Notes: generated from the sequence alone by a model not told the origin. Counted from the first letter of the stretch, positions 34,872 through 47,000 are shown. The stretch is DNA of 64,000 nt from Atriophallophorus winterbourni (GCA_013407085.1 JACCGJ010016234.1:1-64000); one strand, 5' to 3'. Numbers and translations: made by a program.

Positions 34872-35023
34872 TAAGATATTGTCAAGTTGCCCAGGCCTAG
34901 ACAGGTATGATGGGGAAATAGAAATGGTAGCGTGTTTCAGCATGCAGCTCACTACCGTTGACCAATCAATTTTGCACGATGTTAGCCATACAGCACAGAA
35001 ATGCTGCACGATTGCATATCCGT
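34872..35023 (-). repeat. Family A copy, right half (split by the RTE LINE)
   Basis: Continues the element begun at 33136: TCAAGTTGCCCAGGCCTAGA through GCACGATTGCATATCCGTG at its 5' end. Confidence 0.75.
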
Positions 35024-35289
35024 GAGTCGCATAATTAGGCGATTAGGTTCTCACGACAATATAATCGCAGAGCTCAACACCTTGTGAGTTACAATATAAC
35101 CAGCGTCATGTTAATTACGTGTCTATAAAATTACCATTCAAATGAAAACATGAGTGTCATGAAAAAGAAACTATAAAGAGGGCCGAATTTCGTTCAGCAG
35201 CTAGTTCCGATTGTTGACTCAACCCAAGCTTCTTATATTTCCTTGAATTTAATTCGTGTCCGCAATTCCTTGACTCCCCTACTAGAGTG

Positions 35290-35600
35290 CATGGATGTGC
35301 AATCGTGCAGTACTTTGTGCAGTGCGGCTAACACTATGCTAAATTGATTGGCCAGAGGTAGTGAGCTGCATGCTGAAACAGGCTGGAATCTCACCCCAAT
35401 TTCCTGTTCATTTTTCTTCCTCGTATCTGTCTAGGCCTGGGCAACCTGACAGTATCTTAGCCCAAGAGCAGTCTCTAACTGTGCGGCACTTTGCCTGGAT
35501 CAGGCTTGGGCGTTCATACCATACCTGACAGTATCTTAGCCCACGCGCAGTCCATGATTTTGCGGCACTTTACCTGGATCAGACTTGTGATTTTATACCT
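35290..35600 (+). repeat. Full family A copy followed by a partial tandem copy
   Basis: The first copy is 35290-35521, from ATGGATGTGCAATCGTGCAG to TTGGGCGTTCATACCATAC. A second, 5'-truncated one (35525-35599) starts CTGACAGTATCTTAGCCCAC and ends GACTTGTGATTTTATACC. This is either two insertions or slippage. Confidence 0.75.
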
Positions 35601-35659
35601 ACCAGAGTGAAGAACCGGGGACACCCAGAAATGCAACACAATTGCTCATCGTGCGCGAA

Positions 35660-35815
35660 TGTATATGGATGTATTAAATCAGAATACTGATCCATGCAAC
35701 GTCCCACATGGTCAGAGACTGCATGTGGGTGAAGCAACTGTAAGGTTGAGCAGGCCTAGACAGATATGAGAAATGGTGGTGAGGCTTCAGCGCATTCCGC
35801 ATGCAGCACGCAATG
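35660..35815 (-). repeat. Diverged family A copy
   Basis: GATCCATGCAACGTCCCACA, GGTTGAGCAGGCCTAGACAG and GCATTCCGCATGCAGCACG are recognisable. Confidence 0.6.
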
Positions 35816-36429
35816 CCTAACCACATTCAGCTGTATTTTAACCATTTGTAGTTTTCCCCATATTTTCATCGAGGGCAAAGTAGACACTAACGCATCATCT
35901 GACTTTAGACACGCGCCCCAGAATGAGTGGCAATCTTGCCCACTTCCACGCCACGTAGCTGATAGCAATATAAGTAATTTTTGTGAAAGAGGTCCCTAAC
36001 GTTGATTTCCAGGTAGAATTGTGATGCTTCGAATGGTGAAAGTAAGTGCTGGCAAGTTACAGCCTGTGCAAAAGCTAAGCAACCTTTTATCATTGTCATT
36101 TCGATGACACTCAAGACTAAACCTTCCAATAAAAAAGTTTTTTGAAAGAAAGACAATCTACATGTCTCCAGCCAATGTGACGATGTCACTTCTCTGTGCC
36201 AATCTAATGAGTTATTTTAATTTTCCATAAAACTCATCCTTGGCAAGATCAGAGTTACAATTAGTCGGTGCATAAGTAGCAACCACAAATAGGTTGCGTG
36301 ATTTATTGTGTCATCTGTCTTTCCTGCGCAAACCCGGTGGTCTTACTGCACAAAATTGCTCCCGACTGAGGGTCAATCTAACAGCGACCTCCGTTTTGTC
36401 ATTTAAAACGATTCTGATTGCAGTAGGCA

Positions 36430-36725
36430 TCAGCTTGGATTGGTTGATTAATCTTGTATGCTTTCAGGCAAACTGGCGAGGAAATCTTTTTATGATGCGC
36501 GACAGTAAACGCCGAAAGGATGCTGTCATGCTGCTGTAATAATAGTCGTTCACAACTCTTCATTGAAAGAGTATTTGATTCGAGGTGTAGGCAGCTCATC
36601 CCACTATGCCTGTACCTAATCTTTTGGAAGTTCGTGGCTTTTAAGTACCCACCCTCCCACATCCTTTTAGAATTCTACCGCATCATCACCATCATCATCA
36701 TCATCATAGACAGCATTACACCGGT
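36430..36725 (+). mobile_element. 3' end of LINE family C, plus copy
   Basis: TTTTTATGATGCGCGACAGT, TCGAGGTGTAGGCAGCTCAT and ACAGCATTACACC match 13600-13870 in the same sense. It ends in a (CAT)n tract at 36680-36710 and meets the opposite-strand copy tail to tail. Confidence 0.6.
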
Positions 36726-37185
36726 AGCACGTACCGAATGCTTAACTACCACACAACCATGAAAAAGTAAAATCTTAAAAGATGGCGATGAGTGGGACTT
36801 AAATAGCTAAGGATTTTATAGAAGAGTAAGCACAAACAAACTGGGAAGAGGTGCCTACAGCTCGAATGGAACATGCATTCAAACAAGTTTCGTGAACGAG
36901 TAGAGCGACATCAGCATGGCAGCTTCCTATCGGCTTTCACTGTCATGCATCATAAAAAGCTTTTCTCGGCACTCCGCGTGACAACATGCAAGGTTAAGCG
37001 AACACTCCAAGAAGATCCTTAGTGCAAGACCGCCATTGAACACGGTTTCAGGACATATCCTGAGGCGTAACTAGCCATTGCGATATCTGATCGCGGGGAC
37101 ACCAACTTTAGAAAGGTTAATAGTAAGAGTTTTTAACTGCCTATGCCATGTGACGGTTTGGCCATCTCGAGATTTACGCCAATCA

Positions 37186-37186
<1 letters not shown>

Positions 37187-37221
<35 letters not shown>
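37187..37221. repeat. (TA)n tract inside LINE C
   Basis: About 17 TA units interrupting the LINE C reading frame. Confidence 0.85.
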
Positions 37222-37224
<3 letters not shown>

Positions 37225-37868
37225 CAATCTGATACAGATATGGTGCCGTTAATCAGGATATGGGATCGCAAAAAGAATCCATTTTGGAAGTCGGTGTTTC
37301 GACTCCGTAAAACGTGACCCAACCAGCGTAACCTATTCAGGTTGATCTGGTTCTCTATATCAACATTACTACCTAACAACTTATTTCGGAGATGCGTATG
37401 CGATTGTAACAGCTAACTCCTAGAATGTTGCGGAGACATCGGTTGTCAAATACTTGGAGACGCTGGATGTGTTCTTTACGTAAGGTCCAGGTTTCTCACC
37501 CATACAGTAACACAACCCGAACTGTTGCTTTATAGACCCTACCCTTGAGTAACAGAGACAGTCCTGTCTGGCGCCAGAGGTAACCTAGGTTGCGGAATGC
37601 TACGATCGCCTTATAAATGCGTACCGAGACCTCTTCGTCTAACGATGCAAAATTATTGATACAACTACCGAGATACGTAAAACGATCTACAATTTCAAGC
37701 GCCTGTTAAGCAATAAAGTGTAGGTTGATAAGTCGATAGCCTGCAGCAGAACACTGCACTTAGAGGGTGCAAAACGCATTCAAAACGCGGGCACAATACT
37801 AGCTAGCTTGTTCAATATCACCTGTGCATCTGTGTACGAGTTGAAGAGCAGAACTATATTATCAGCAT

Positions 37869-38097
37869 GGTATGATGATGGTATGAAAGCACAAGCCTGA
37901 TCCAGGCAAAGTGCCGCACAGTCAGAGACTAAGATACTATCAGGTTGACCATGCCTAGATAGATATGAGGGGGAAATAGAAACGGTAGTGAGACTCCAGC
38001 GTGTTTCAGCATGCAGCTCACTACCGTTAGCCAATTATTTTAGCACGATGTTAGCCGTACAGAACAGAAATGCTGCACGATTGCACATCCGTGCATC
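37869..38097 (-). repeat. Full-length family A copy inserted at the LINE C catalytic motif
   Basis: It is flanked by the direct repeat ATCAGCAT (37861-37868 and 38098-38105), an 8-base target-site duplication. The tail is TATGGTATGATGATGG-like and the 5' end GATTGCACATCCGTGC. It splits the YAD-N codons of the LINE. Confidence 0.8.
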
Positions 38098-38459
38098 ATC
38101 AGCATAGTCCAAGTTGAGAAGTTTGCCGCCTGGCATTATGTGAACTGGGGCTACTTCGTTGCATAATTTCATGATGGCATCAATTACAAAATTGAGAAAT
38201 CGGACGCCACTTGTGGTGGTGAATTTGGATGAGAGTTCGTTGTAAACCCTATCGCATCCGGATGTATGACAGTTGATCACCATATGCTTACTACCAGTAT
38301 AAATCTGTCAATGATTATTATGATGATGAATCCGAAACCAGCTTGGCCGGATACCATGATGTCGTCATCACTAGACAGGTTTAGACGGTAGGACTTGCGT
38401 AAGTTCTAAGAGTTACAAGAGTTCGTATAACCGAGCTAGAGTTATTCATCTATCATGTG

Positions 38460-38921
38460 TATAAGCCGATGCGCGCTCAAGTCCATGTGCTAAATGCCGT
38501 TAGTTTGTACGATACATGCAGATTGAAGAACACTCTGGCGGCATTTGGAGCAGGTGACGTATTTGAAAAAGCTAGATTCGGAGACCTCAAAGAACAGGCC
38601 GTTGCTCTGTTGGGGCAACGTACTAGACGAGTTAAAAAAGAAACAGGGTTATTATAAAAGTTTCCATGCAGTGTCAGCAGACAAAGGGGGTGCACGGGAT
38701 CTGTCATTTTACCCGAATTTTCATGAAAGTCTGGTATGATATCCCCCATTTTCAAAGGTGGCAGCGACTCGGATCATGTCAATTATCGCCAAATTTCACT
38801 CGTCCAAGTCATCTCTCTTATCGCTAATGAGATTATGAAACAGGTTGAAAATCGTGCATTAATACTGACTCAGCAACATGGTTTTCGGCGGGGCCAGTCT
38901 TGCTTAACAAAACTCCTACTA
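38460..38921 (+). mobile_element. CR1-like LINE fragment, N-terminal part of RT
   Basis: The frame from 38730 reads ISPIFKGGSDSDHVNYRQIS and then ILTQQHGFRRGQSCLTKLL, the first reverse transcriptase blocks of a CR1-type LINE. It is broken off after TDD at the start of repeat block D. The likely continuation is at 40322. Confidence 0.65.
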
Positions 38922-39053
38922 ATCACCGACGATTGTCGCCAACGTACCCGGTAGTGCCAGATATGAGCACACACCGTCCAACACGAAATTTATCAAACAT
39001 GGTCCTTACCAGCCCGACTACACGCCACTTAGCTTTCTCCAGGCGAGGCCGTT
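38922..39053 (+). repeat. Repeat block D, copy 1
   Basis: ATCACCGACGATTGTCGCCA through GGTCCTTACCAGCCCGACTA to TTTCTCCAGGCGAGGCC is the reverse complement of 62815-62945. It starts exactly where the CR1 fragment stops. Confidence 0.65.
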
Positions 39054-39221
39054 TGCCATCAATCATGGGGCGCAGACAATTCTCAGCAGGGACTACGTTT
39101 TTGAAGCATCTGGTTCTTCGTTGTCAAGCTTACGGATATGCCTACATCTGCTCCCACTGGGTTCGTAGTACGACCATGCCAGACGGGCGATTCCCGCTGG
39201 CAGCACGTTCATCATCATCAT

Positions 39222-39262
39222 CATGAAGCACAAGTCTGGAGCAAGACAAAGTGCCAAGCAAT
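39222..39262 (-). repeat. Short family A fragment, last one in the window
   Basis: GAAGCACAAGTCTGGAGCAA followed by GACAAAGTGCC. No further family A copy is visible from here to the right end. Confidence 0.45.
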
Positions 39263-39479
39263 ATGAAGCAGGAAAAGCAGATAAGCAAGCGAGTGAAAGA
39301 GGGAAAGCAGGCAAGCGGAATACGCAAAAGCAAATGCACAAAAAGCAGCTTGTTTTTGTAGTTTCACTGCATGCGATTTTTTTATTTTTTTGTTTTGTTT
39401 TTGTTTTTTTGTTTTTTCATGTGAAATAATACCGAATAAAAAATTATGACACACGATAAAATACACTGGCGCCACTGAC

Positions 39480-39775
39480 TTCGGTTTGTAGCCATATCGC
39501 GTAAGGTTTCCAGCCAACTATTAGGTGGAGCTTTTGGACCCCACCCAGGCAAACGAATACGCCCAACTGAGCCTAGCGCTACGGTAAGTTTCTTCATCCC
39601 AACGCGCCACGTCATGGACTGGCCACCCGATCTTTTCTCCCAGCTTCTGTCAGGCTCTGCGAATAAGGCGCGGTACGGTAAACGGTGAGTAGGCATTCTT
39701 AATACATGTCCCAACCATCGCAAGCGAGCAAGCATCAGCATTTCTCTCAGTCCGTGGCCACCTGGTCCTAACACC
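39480..39775 (-). mobile_element. C-terminal fragment of an RTE-like LINE
   Basis: The minus frame reads LARLRWLGHVLRMP, RSGGQSMTWRVGMKKLTVAL and WLETLRDMATNRSQWRQC. It is clearly the C-terminus of a family C-like reverse transcriptase in better condition than 36705-38283. RT core and 3' untranslated region are absent. Confidence 0.7.
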
Positions 39776-40105
39776 CGCTTGCAGACATCTATATTTGCAG
39801 CACGTTCACTCCATGTGAAGCGGCTCCTGTGAGATGTGACTCAGCTTAGTACTGATTCGTTTTTCGTGTACCTTACCCTGGCCACCACCGACAATCGACC
39901 CATGCAGATCAAGTGCCTTGGCTGGCTTCGAAGTGACTGGTTGCACAGATAATATGTTCCAGTCTGGAACGACCTGAAACCGCTTGGCCAGTTCCAATGT
40001 CAATTCCTGATCAGAAGTCTCCGCTGACCAGACTTTATGGAGAAGGGCTGTGTAACAACATTGTTTTACTGTACCTAACAAACTACCAACAACTTTGGCA
40101 ATTTC

Positions 40106-40222
40106 CGTTGACTCGTGTTCCGTGATTGCTCCGCTGTACTTTCGTGCACGTTTTGGCTACCGCGATAAATCTCCCTTCTCCTGTGCGTTTTCTCCTATAC
40201 TCTTGGGGACGTTATTGTAGTG
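40106..40222 (+). repeat. Repeat block C, copy 1
   Basis: GACTCGTGTTCCGTGATTGC through TTTTGGCTACCGCGATAAAT and CTTGGGGACGTTATTGTAGT matches 62696-62814 in the same orientation. Confidence 0.7.
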
Positions 40223-40321
40223 GTCAGTCTACTACAAACTCCGCGGTGTCGGTCATCCCTTCCTATCATAGATTGAAAATTTCCTTTTTCTTTGAAAACT
40301 CCGTGTAACTGTCAATTCTCG

Positions 40322-41349
40322 CACCCCGAAGTTTTTCCTGGAAATTGTGGCCTTCCTCAAGGCTCCGTTCTTGTACCGCGACTTTGTCTTATTTTCATAA
40401 ACGACATCAGCCAAGTAATATCGTCTTCATTTCTTTTATTTGATGGTGATATCAAAATTTGGTGATTACAGTCATCACAAGATGACCAGCAAGCCTTACT
40501 GATGAACCTAGATGTCTTATTTAAATGGTCTCAAGAAAATAATCGAAATGCCACTTTCTACATTTGACACGCCTGCGCGCATACTTCTCGGGTACCAGCA
40601 GCTTCAATCGGTCAGCGAAAAAGACCTAGGTATTTTGACGCGTTTTTGATTTGTGATGTTCTGCTCAAACACTTCGTGCAGCCACTATAGCTAATCGAAA
40701 TGCTAGCCTCCTAAAACGGGTTTTCGACCCGTTTGATACAATCTACTCTCGTTTGCTAGAAGCATATGGTCGACCGCATCTAGAGTATGCAGTTAAAGCA
40801 TGGTCGCCTTGGAATCATAGGAACTTTATTCTTCTAGAATCACCTAAACGTAGAGCCTCAAAGCTTGTCAGGGGTCTAAAATTACTATGCTACGAGATGC
40901 GACTGTGTACTTGCAACTTATTTTCAGTGCACTACCGTGCCGTCAGAGATCTCACTCTAGCGTACCGAATCCTGACGGAATCGTTTCATCCTTGCAAATC
41001 AATATTGCCGTCTTCTCATTCAAGGTCAAGTTTAAGTTGCACAGGGCTGAAGGTGGCTAAAAGCCAATCACCCTCTCACATTTCTTTTGACGGTAAGCGG
41101 TTGAGCACCCAGCACTTCGGTATGGAGTATAGATTTCGTACGGTTCACACGTTCTTGATTCCGGATATCTGGAAAGTAAGGTGTGGCTCGTGTATTACGG
41201 AACATTCAATAATTTCGAGCATATCTCTGCCTTCTGAAGATAATTTCAAAAAGTATTATTCCCATCATTTTACAGATTTAGTAAGTCATTATACCTCTCA
41301 AAACCTCAGCAATGGGTCCTGCAGCGAAGTCTATAATGTCTTCCAATGA
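40322..41349 (+). mobile_element. CR1-like LINE, C-terminal part of RT, degenerate
   Basis: A corrupted GVPQGSVLGP-like stretch at 40325-40380 is followed by FINDIS and a degraded F-D-G-D motif. From 40753 an open 198-codon frame has LEAYGRPHLEYAVKAWSPWN, RRASKLVRGL and YRAVRDLTLAYRILTESFHP, typical of CR1 C-termini. Together with 38460-38921 it would be one element interrupted by about 1.4 kb containing repeat blocks D and C and an RTE fragment. Confidence 0.75.
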
Positions 41350-44045
41350 TAAATCGGTCGAATTCGTTGAACTTGTGAAACCCACCGATCAAGCCATACA
41401 ATGTGATATTGTGACAATTAGGAACATGTAAAATGTGCACAAATCAGTCAAGAAATTGACCGGACCATAACAGAAGCACCCAACTAATCGACTACATTTT
41501 TATAGCCTGTTGGATGCGATAATCCCTCCACAAACTCCGATTGATCGGATGCGCTCCGAAAGCGATTCGGCCGTACAATCGTTAACTATGGTTTCGAAAA
41601 ACAGACTTATGAAAAACACTACGCTTAAATGCTATCGTTGTTCAAACGAAATTACCACAGTTTCTGACATTACCAATAAATTGCAATAGCGAAGAACGTT
41701 TAACTTGGTCAGTCTTGCAAACCTTTACAAAAATGTAAAGATGTGTTGATCAATCTTAAAACATAGTTTCTTATTTTCCCATGATAATTTAAAACTGATT
41801 ACGAGTCTTTAGTAAACTTCTTCCATTTTTTAACTTCGTATTTTGTACATACAATTTTTGGCCTTGTATAGTTATTCGGTTTTCGGACATGTATACTTCA
41901 TCTGTATTAATGCTTGTACAATACACTTTTTGGCGGTCAATACAATTTCGAACTTAGACTTTGTCTTCTTCCCTGGTTGCGAAGTCTGCGTACATTACTC
42001 CGTGCCGGAATTAGTGATTAACGGATTCTCCGACATTTCAGCGCTTTCTGCACCTTGGATTCCATTTCTTAGATTTTCCTGTGTAGATTACCTCGCTATC
42101 GTTGGATGTTACGGGACTTTCGTTGGACATTTGCTCCTTTGGTATTTTAGTTAGTTCTTTCCATTTTTGCCTTGTTGTGTGTAGTGCATGACTTATATTT
42201 TGGTCCACTACAAGTCAACAGCCTTTAATAGTATTTGGCTTACCCGAATGTCCCAGAAAATGTTTTGAAGACAGATATGATCAAGACCTGAAATTCGTGC
42301 GTTCGATGATTGACAAAATTTCAGACCCCGAAGAACAAGCTTTGTGTTGAATAAAATCAATCGATTAGGCTCCTGTGTAAGAGACATGCCAACTGTTATT
42401 TAGCTTTGAAATTCTTCTTTTTCCTTTCTACTTTCGACTTTTATAAAATACTGATTTTTGTGACTTGAATTTGGTTTTGTTTATTATTTCTTTTTAATAA
42501 AAATGTTAAACCTTGCTTTTGTAATTGTCTTATTGGAACTCTTCTTTTCGCATATTGGGTGTACCTTTTGTTTTAATTCATTGTTTATACTCTTGCCGGT
42601 CATTGTTGTTGAATTTGGTTGCCATTTCGGGCACTTGGATTTTGACACCAATTTGGTGTCTAGTATTTGATAGACAATTTGACGGTAATTTTATTCCTTT
42701 GCATTTATAATTTTGCAGTCTATCTTGTCAGCGTTGGCTGAATTTATTGTTGTCGTTTAGAACCTTTGAGCATTTTTGGCTCACATCATTTGTACAACCC
42801 GGTACAGTTAAGTTTTTCCATTGTTGATGTTTATAATTATTGTCAATAGAACCGTAGTAAACTCGAATCATTGTTTTGAATTGTCGAAATGAGAAACGGG
42901 TTGTCTACGCGTTAACCAACGACTTTAGTCGATACAGCCTGCTCTGAACAAAAACGTTCATTGAATTTCATTTTTCTGATAGATATATATGCCAAAACGT
43001 TTACTGAATCGGATGAAGCGACTTAAGGGTCTTAACGTCCATGTGCGAGATGATCAACAATATCAACAGCCAACGTGCCGTGCGGTTGCATTCTTTTGAG
43101 CTCCTGTTCATTACGATATATTGCTCTTATATGTAAATGTGAAATTTCACATTTAAGTTTGGTAAATTTTGGCCTGCCTGGATTCCAATTTTTTGTGCCT
43201 TTATCGAATTGTACACATTTATTTTTTGTTGCTAACATTTACTTTCCTGAAAGATTCCTTACTTTGTACTTCCTCTTCTTATTTTGTTTAAATCTTTCCC
43301 GCCATTTTTGCTGGTTCGCAATTTACTTGATTGGACTTGCGCCATATTTTCTGCCCATAGACGCTCTTAATTGTTATTGAAATTATTCCCGGATCTTCAG
43401 TGTTGAGGTATTTTGTATATTATTGTATATTTGTTTTAGTACCGCATTTTTATAGAGCAATTGTTTGCAAATATATTGGTTTTGCATTGATTGGACAATT
43501 CTGCGCATATCTCTAACCGGGTTTGAATCGAGTATAGAAAGAAATTCCGAGCCATTTGGATATCGTCCCTAAAAGTACTCTATTGTACTTTACATTATAC
43601 TTACACGTACGTGGATATAATATACCTTGTTGGACTCCGCTCAAAGTCAGCTTTCTGGATATACCACTATCGTAGCGGTATACGATAATACGAACAAATT
43701 TGGATTTCTCGTAATTTTTCCATATTGGATCTACGCGTGCAACCCTGTTAATACTCTTCAAGTGCTCAAAGGGATTGACGTTATTGAAAAGATCTTATTC
43801 TTCGCCGTCGACTGGTTATCTATTCAACATCGTGTGATCAACTACCGAATTCTGATTTTACTCCTATTAGTGAACAACGCTTTTCGTCGCGCTCACGATA
43901 TTCCGCATCGATCGCTCGACAAAACGACTGTCTGTGCACACACCACTGAACAATACTGTACAAAACCGTGACCGAATGACCCCTAAAACTATACAAGGCC
44001 TACCGAGCTGCATCTTTACGGTTTGCTAAAAGTCGGTAAGTCCTG
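41350..44045. other. AT-rich stretch, no gene recognised
   Basis: Long T-rich runs and short frames only. The minus strand at 43513-43761 has SGVQQGILYP, faintly like a reverse transcriptase GVRQG block, perhaps an old LINE. Nothing else can be supported. Confidence 0.5.
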
Positions 44046-47000
44046 AACCGAAGTCTGTCACGTGTTATGATTGTTTGTCAAAAGTTCATGCTAGGTGCAA
44101 CAAATCGCTAACCTCAGTTTTAGTATCGAATATTAACGAAGATGTTAATTCCGGTGTTTGTTACGTTTGCCAAGCTTGTACGGCCAAAAAACAGCGACTT
44201 TTTCGGAGGCGAAAATCCATAAGAATGAAATTGAGACGCGTCTAAAAGGACTGAAATCCCATATGTAAAAAACGGAATGTATTGATTAACAAGGTCATAA
44301 AGACACCACTGTTGCCCGACATGGAGGTTACTGTCGAAGAGCCTGTAAAATATCCAGCATGCTAGAACAGGCCAAAATTTGTTCAGATAACCGCACAGAT
44401 GGGTATTAAAACAGGCAAGTGTTCGTTTGGATAAGTGACTCCTCGAATTAATGGGAACGAGATAGGACTCAGAAAAACCACTACTTAAACGACTGACACG
44501 AATTATAAAACAAAATCCGCGGGTGTAAACCTTAGCGTTCCGTGGACAAACGTGACCGAGTCGAAGAAAACGCTGTTCGAAGCTAAGCAGAAACATGACT
44601 TAGCTGAGTGGTATAAACTTTGTAGTGAGATGAGACTGGCCGCAGTTACTCCCTCATCAATAGTTCGATTGAACCGCCACCTGGATTTTCATCACGAGGA
44701 TGATCCTCGCCTTTTAAGAATAACGCTGCAATCTGCGGAGGACTTGGAAAACCTACTCTTAAATGCTTACCTTCTTAGCGGTGTTCCGGAGATTACATGT
44801 CGTATACATGCAGACTTACCATGGTGGAAGCAAAAGTCGTAGCAAAAATCTGGAGAAAAAAGTAATCCGAAAGTATTGTAATTCTATGTTTTCCGAAAGA
44901 TGCTGCTGACGTAACATCTCAAGAAAAGACTGAGCACGATTACAAACAGTGGAAATAAATAGCCGAAACAATTGTTATTAAAAAAAACCATACTTTTAAA
45001 TGTTTTTAGGATACCGCGGTCTGTTGAATATAAAGGGCAAGGTCCTAGCCCTTTAAAGCTCACCTTCTTCACAATTGAAATGACCTATACCATCAAACGT
45101 GAATGGGAAGCTAATAGAGAAAACGTACCCCAAAACGGAAAGTTGAGCTTACCCGAGGTAATAGCCGCAAGCAAGTAAACGGATAGTACCGACACACAAA
45201 CGCCTAACCTGAATGTCATGCGATAGCTGTAAAACTATTGAGCATTTCGACTCTAACTGAGTCAGCCCTCTGATAACTTCTCATGATCTGAACACCACAA
45301 ACTTTATAGGATGTTTATAAACGAATACGCAAATCCTTCCGAACAAATTAGCTAAGTTAACCGTGATATGTTCGCGCTACTCACCTGACATTATCGCCAT
45401 TACAGAAACATGGTATTCTTCCCAATTGATTAAAACGGAGATATCAATTCCAAATATGATTTTGAAAATGGTTTTCATGAGGAACGACCGAGAGAGAAAT
45501 GGTGGTGGTGTTGCTCTGTATTGTCATAAACGACTTCATTGCCATCCAATAGACAACACAGAATCCACGCTCGAGGATACAATTTAGTGATGCCTGGTGA
45601 AGTTTGCATTATTGGTGTGGTCTACCGGTCCCCTTCATCTACGGAATGGTAAAACGAAAAGTTGATCCAAGTGCCTCAGCGCTTGACTCGCACGCAGCAA
45701 GCAACGACATTTATTATGGGTGATTTTAATCTGTCCACCCTTTATCTGGAACGAACTTGTAGGTTTCTGAAAGGTTCCAAAGGTTGTCACAGCCGGGGGT
45801 GGTAGTGGGAATGAGCCACCTACTATCTATAAAATGCTCCCACGTGGCGTGCGTCTCAAATAGCCTCTCACAACCAAGTCCAACTCCTGGCCTGCACGAG
45901 TGGCTTTCACAAGCCAGGCGGAACTGCTCTTATTGACAGGAGAAGGGGCGAAGGCGGGTGACTGGCGCCTGAAAACCAGTTTGCTCCGGGCAGATGGAGC
46001 TCGTCAGCTACTGGCATTCCATCTAGGGGAAGGAAAACCCTGACCTCAAACCCCCACTGCCTTGTGGGTCACCCGATTGCGGGAAAGGCTTCGGGAGAAA
46101 ACCCCGAGGAAAAATCCGGAGAGAAGTCCCGTAGGTAGATAAATGGCGCACAGCGCGTTTATCTGTCAACTCCCTGCTGCCTTGTAGGTTGCACTTGGCT
46201 GTGCAAAGGCTAGAGAGGTGTACTCGAACAAACACCGAGTGGTGCTGGGGACATCACTTGTACACTACCCCCAAGAAACTTCATGATGATGTCTCAATGG
46301 GTCTGCGTACCGTCTACGGAGTTCACAGGTGGGAACGAGACTGGATAACGATCTGCAACGATCTCGCCTCCGATCGACATGCGTGGGCTGGTGCGATCCT
46401 AGACATCAATGAAGCCGGCTAATTCACCCGTGGAGCCAGCCGCACAAAAGTAAAAAGTAAAAAGTAGTTTTCTGAAACTGAAAATAGACGAGAACTAGCA
46501 GATCGTTCAGAAAATTTGCGTACATGAACTTTGTTTTGTTATCCTCAGCAGAACAAAAAAGTGGATAGCACTGAAGCGAGCAGCGTGGGTGCAGCATTAA
46601 GCCAACAATACTTCTACTTATCGGAAACATTTCCGTATGTTACGCAACAAAGTAACTGCACTTATTCGAGAGGATAAGAAAGCGCAACAATTGATGCTCC
46701 TGTCAAAAATGGAACGCAACCCTAAGTTACTATACAAAATCATGAACGCGAAAGCAAAAGTCAAACCAGGTATTTTTCCCATTCAGAATGCTGGAAAACT
46801 CACTGAAACAGCGATCGAAAACGCAAATGTTATGGCAATTTAGTATTCTACAGTGTTCGTGCCGAAGGTTTTAGCGGAACGTTCTGAGTATTTAATCGAA
46901 ACAGGAATCGAAACATTGTGAGATATTTCGATAAATCCAATGATAGTCGCAAGTCATTTGCTGAAACTAAATGTAAGGAAATTCACATCAGTGGATGGCA

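Larger units (their letters stand above)
36705..38283 (-). mobile_element. LINE family C, reverse transcriptase C-terminal half, degenerate
   Basis: Minus-strand order: VRFLNFVIDAIMKLCNEVAP, GGKLLNLDYAD, a SINE insertion, NIVLLFNSYTDAQVILNKLA, FTYLGSCINNFASLDEEVSV, LQVFDNRCLRNILGVSCYNR, LRWLGHVLRS, then a (TA)n-disrupted stretch and DGQTVTWHRQLKTLTINLSK and the 3' untranslated end. It is an RTE-like enzyme. The catalytic motif reads YADN once the SINE is removed, with in-frame stops near 37485 and 37370. Upstream endonuclease and RT parts are missing. Confidence 0.75.

Noticed and set aside
36662..36712. CAT repeat considered as a CRISPR-like or tandem-repeat array
   Set aside because: It is a plain trinucleotide tract at the junction of two LINE 3' ends; no spacers.
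38095..38106. An apparently intact YADD motif in LINE C
   Set aside because: The second Asp is contributed by the inserted SINE edge; removing the insertion and one target duplication gives YADN.
43032..43238. A 68-codon minus frame, charged, in the AT-rich region
   Set aside because: No recognisable family and no exon boundaries; composition alone is not enough.
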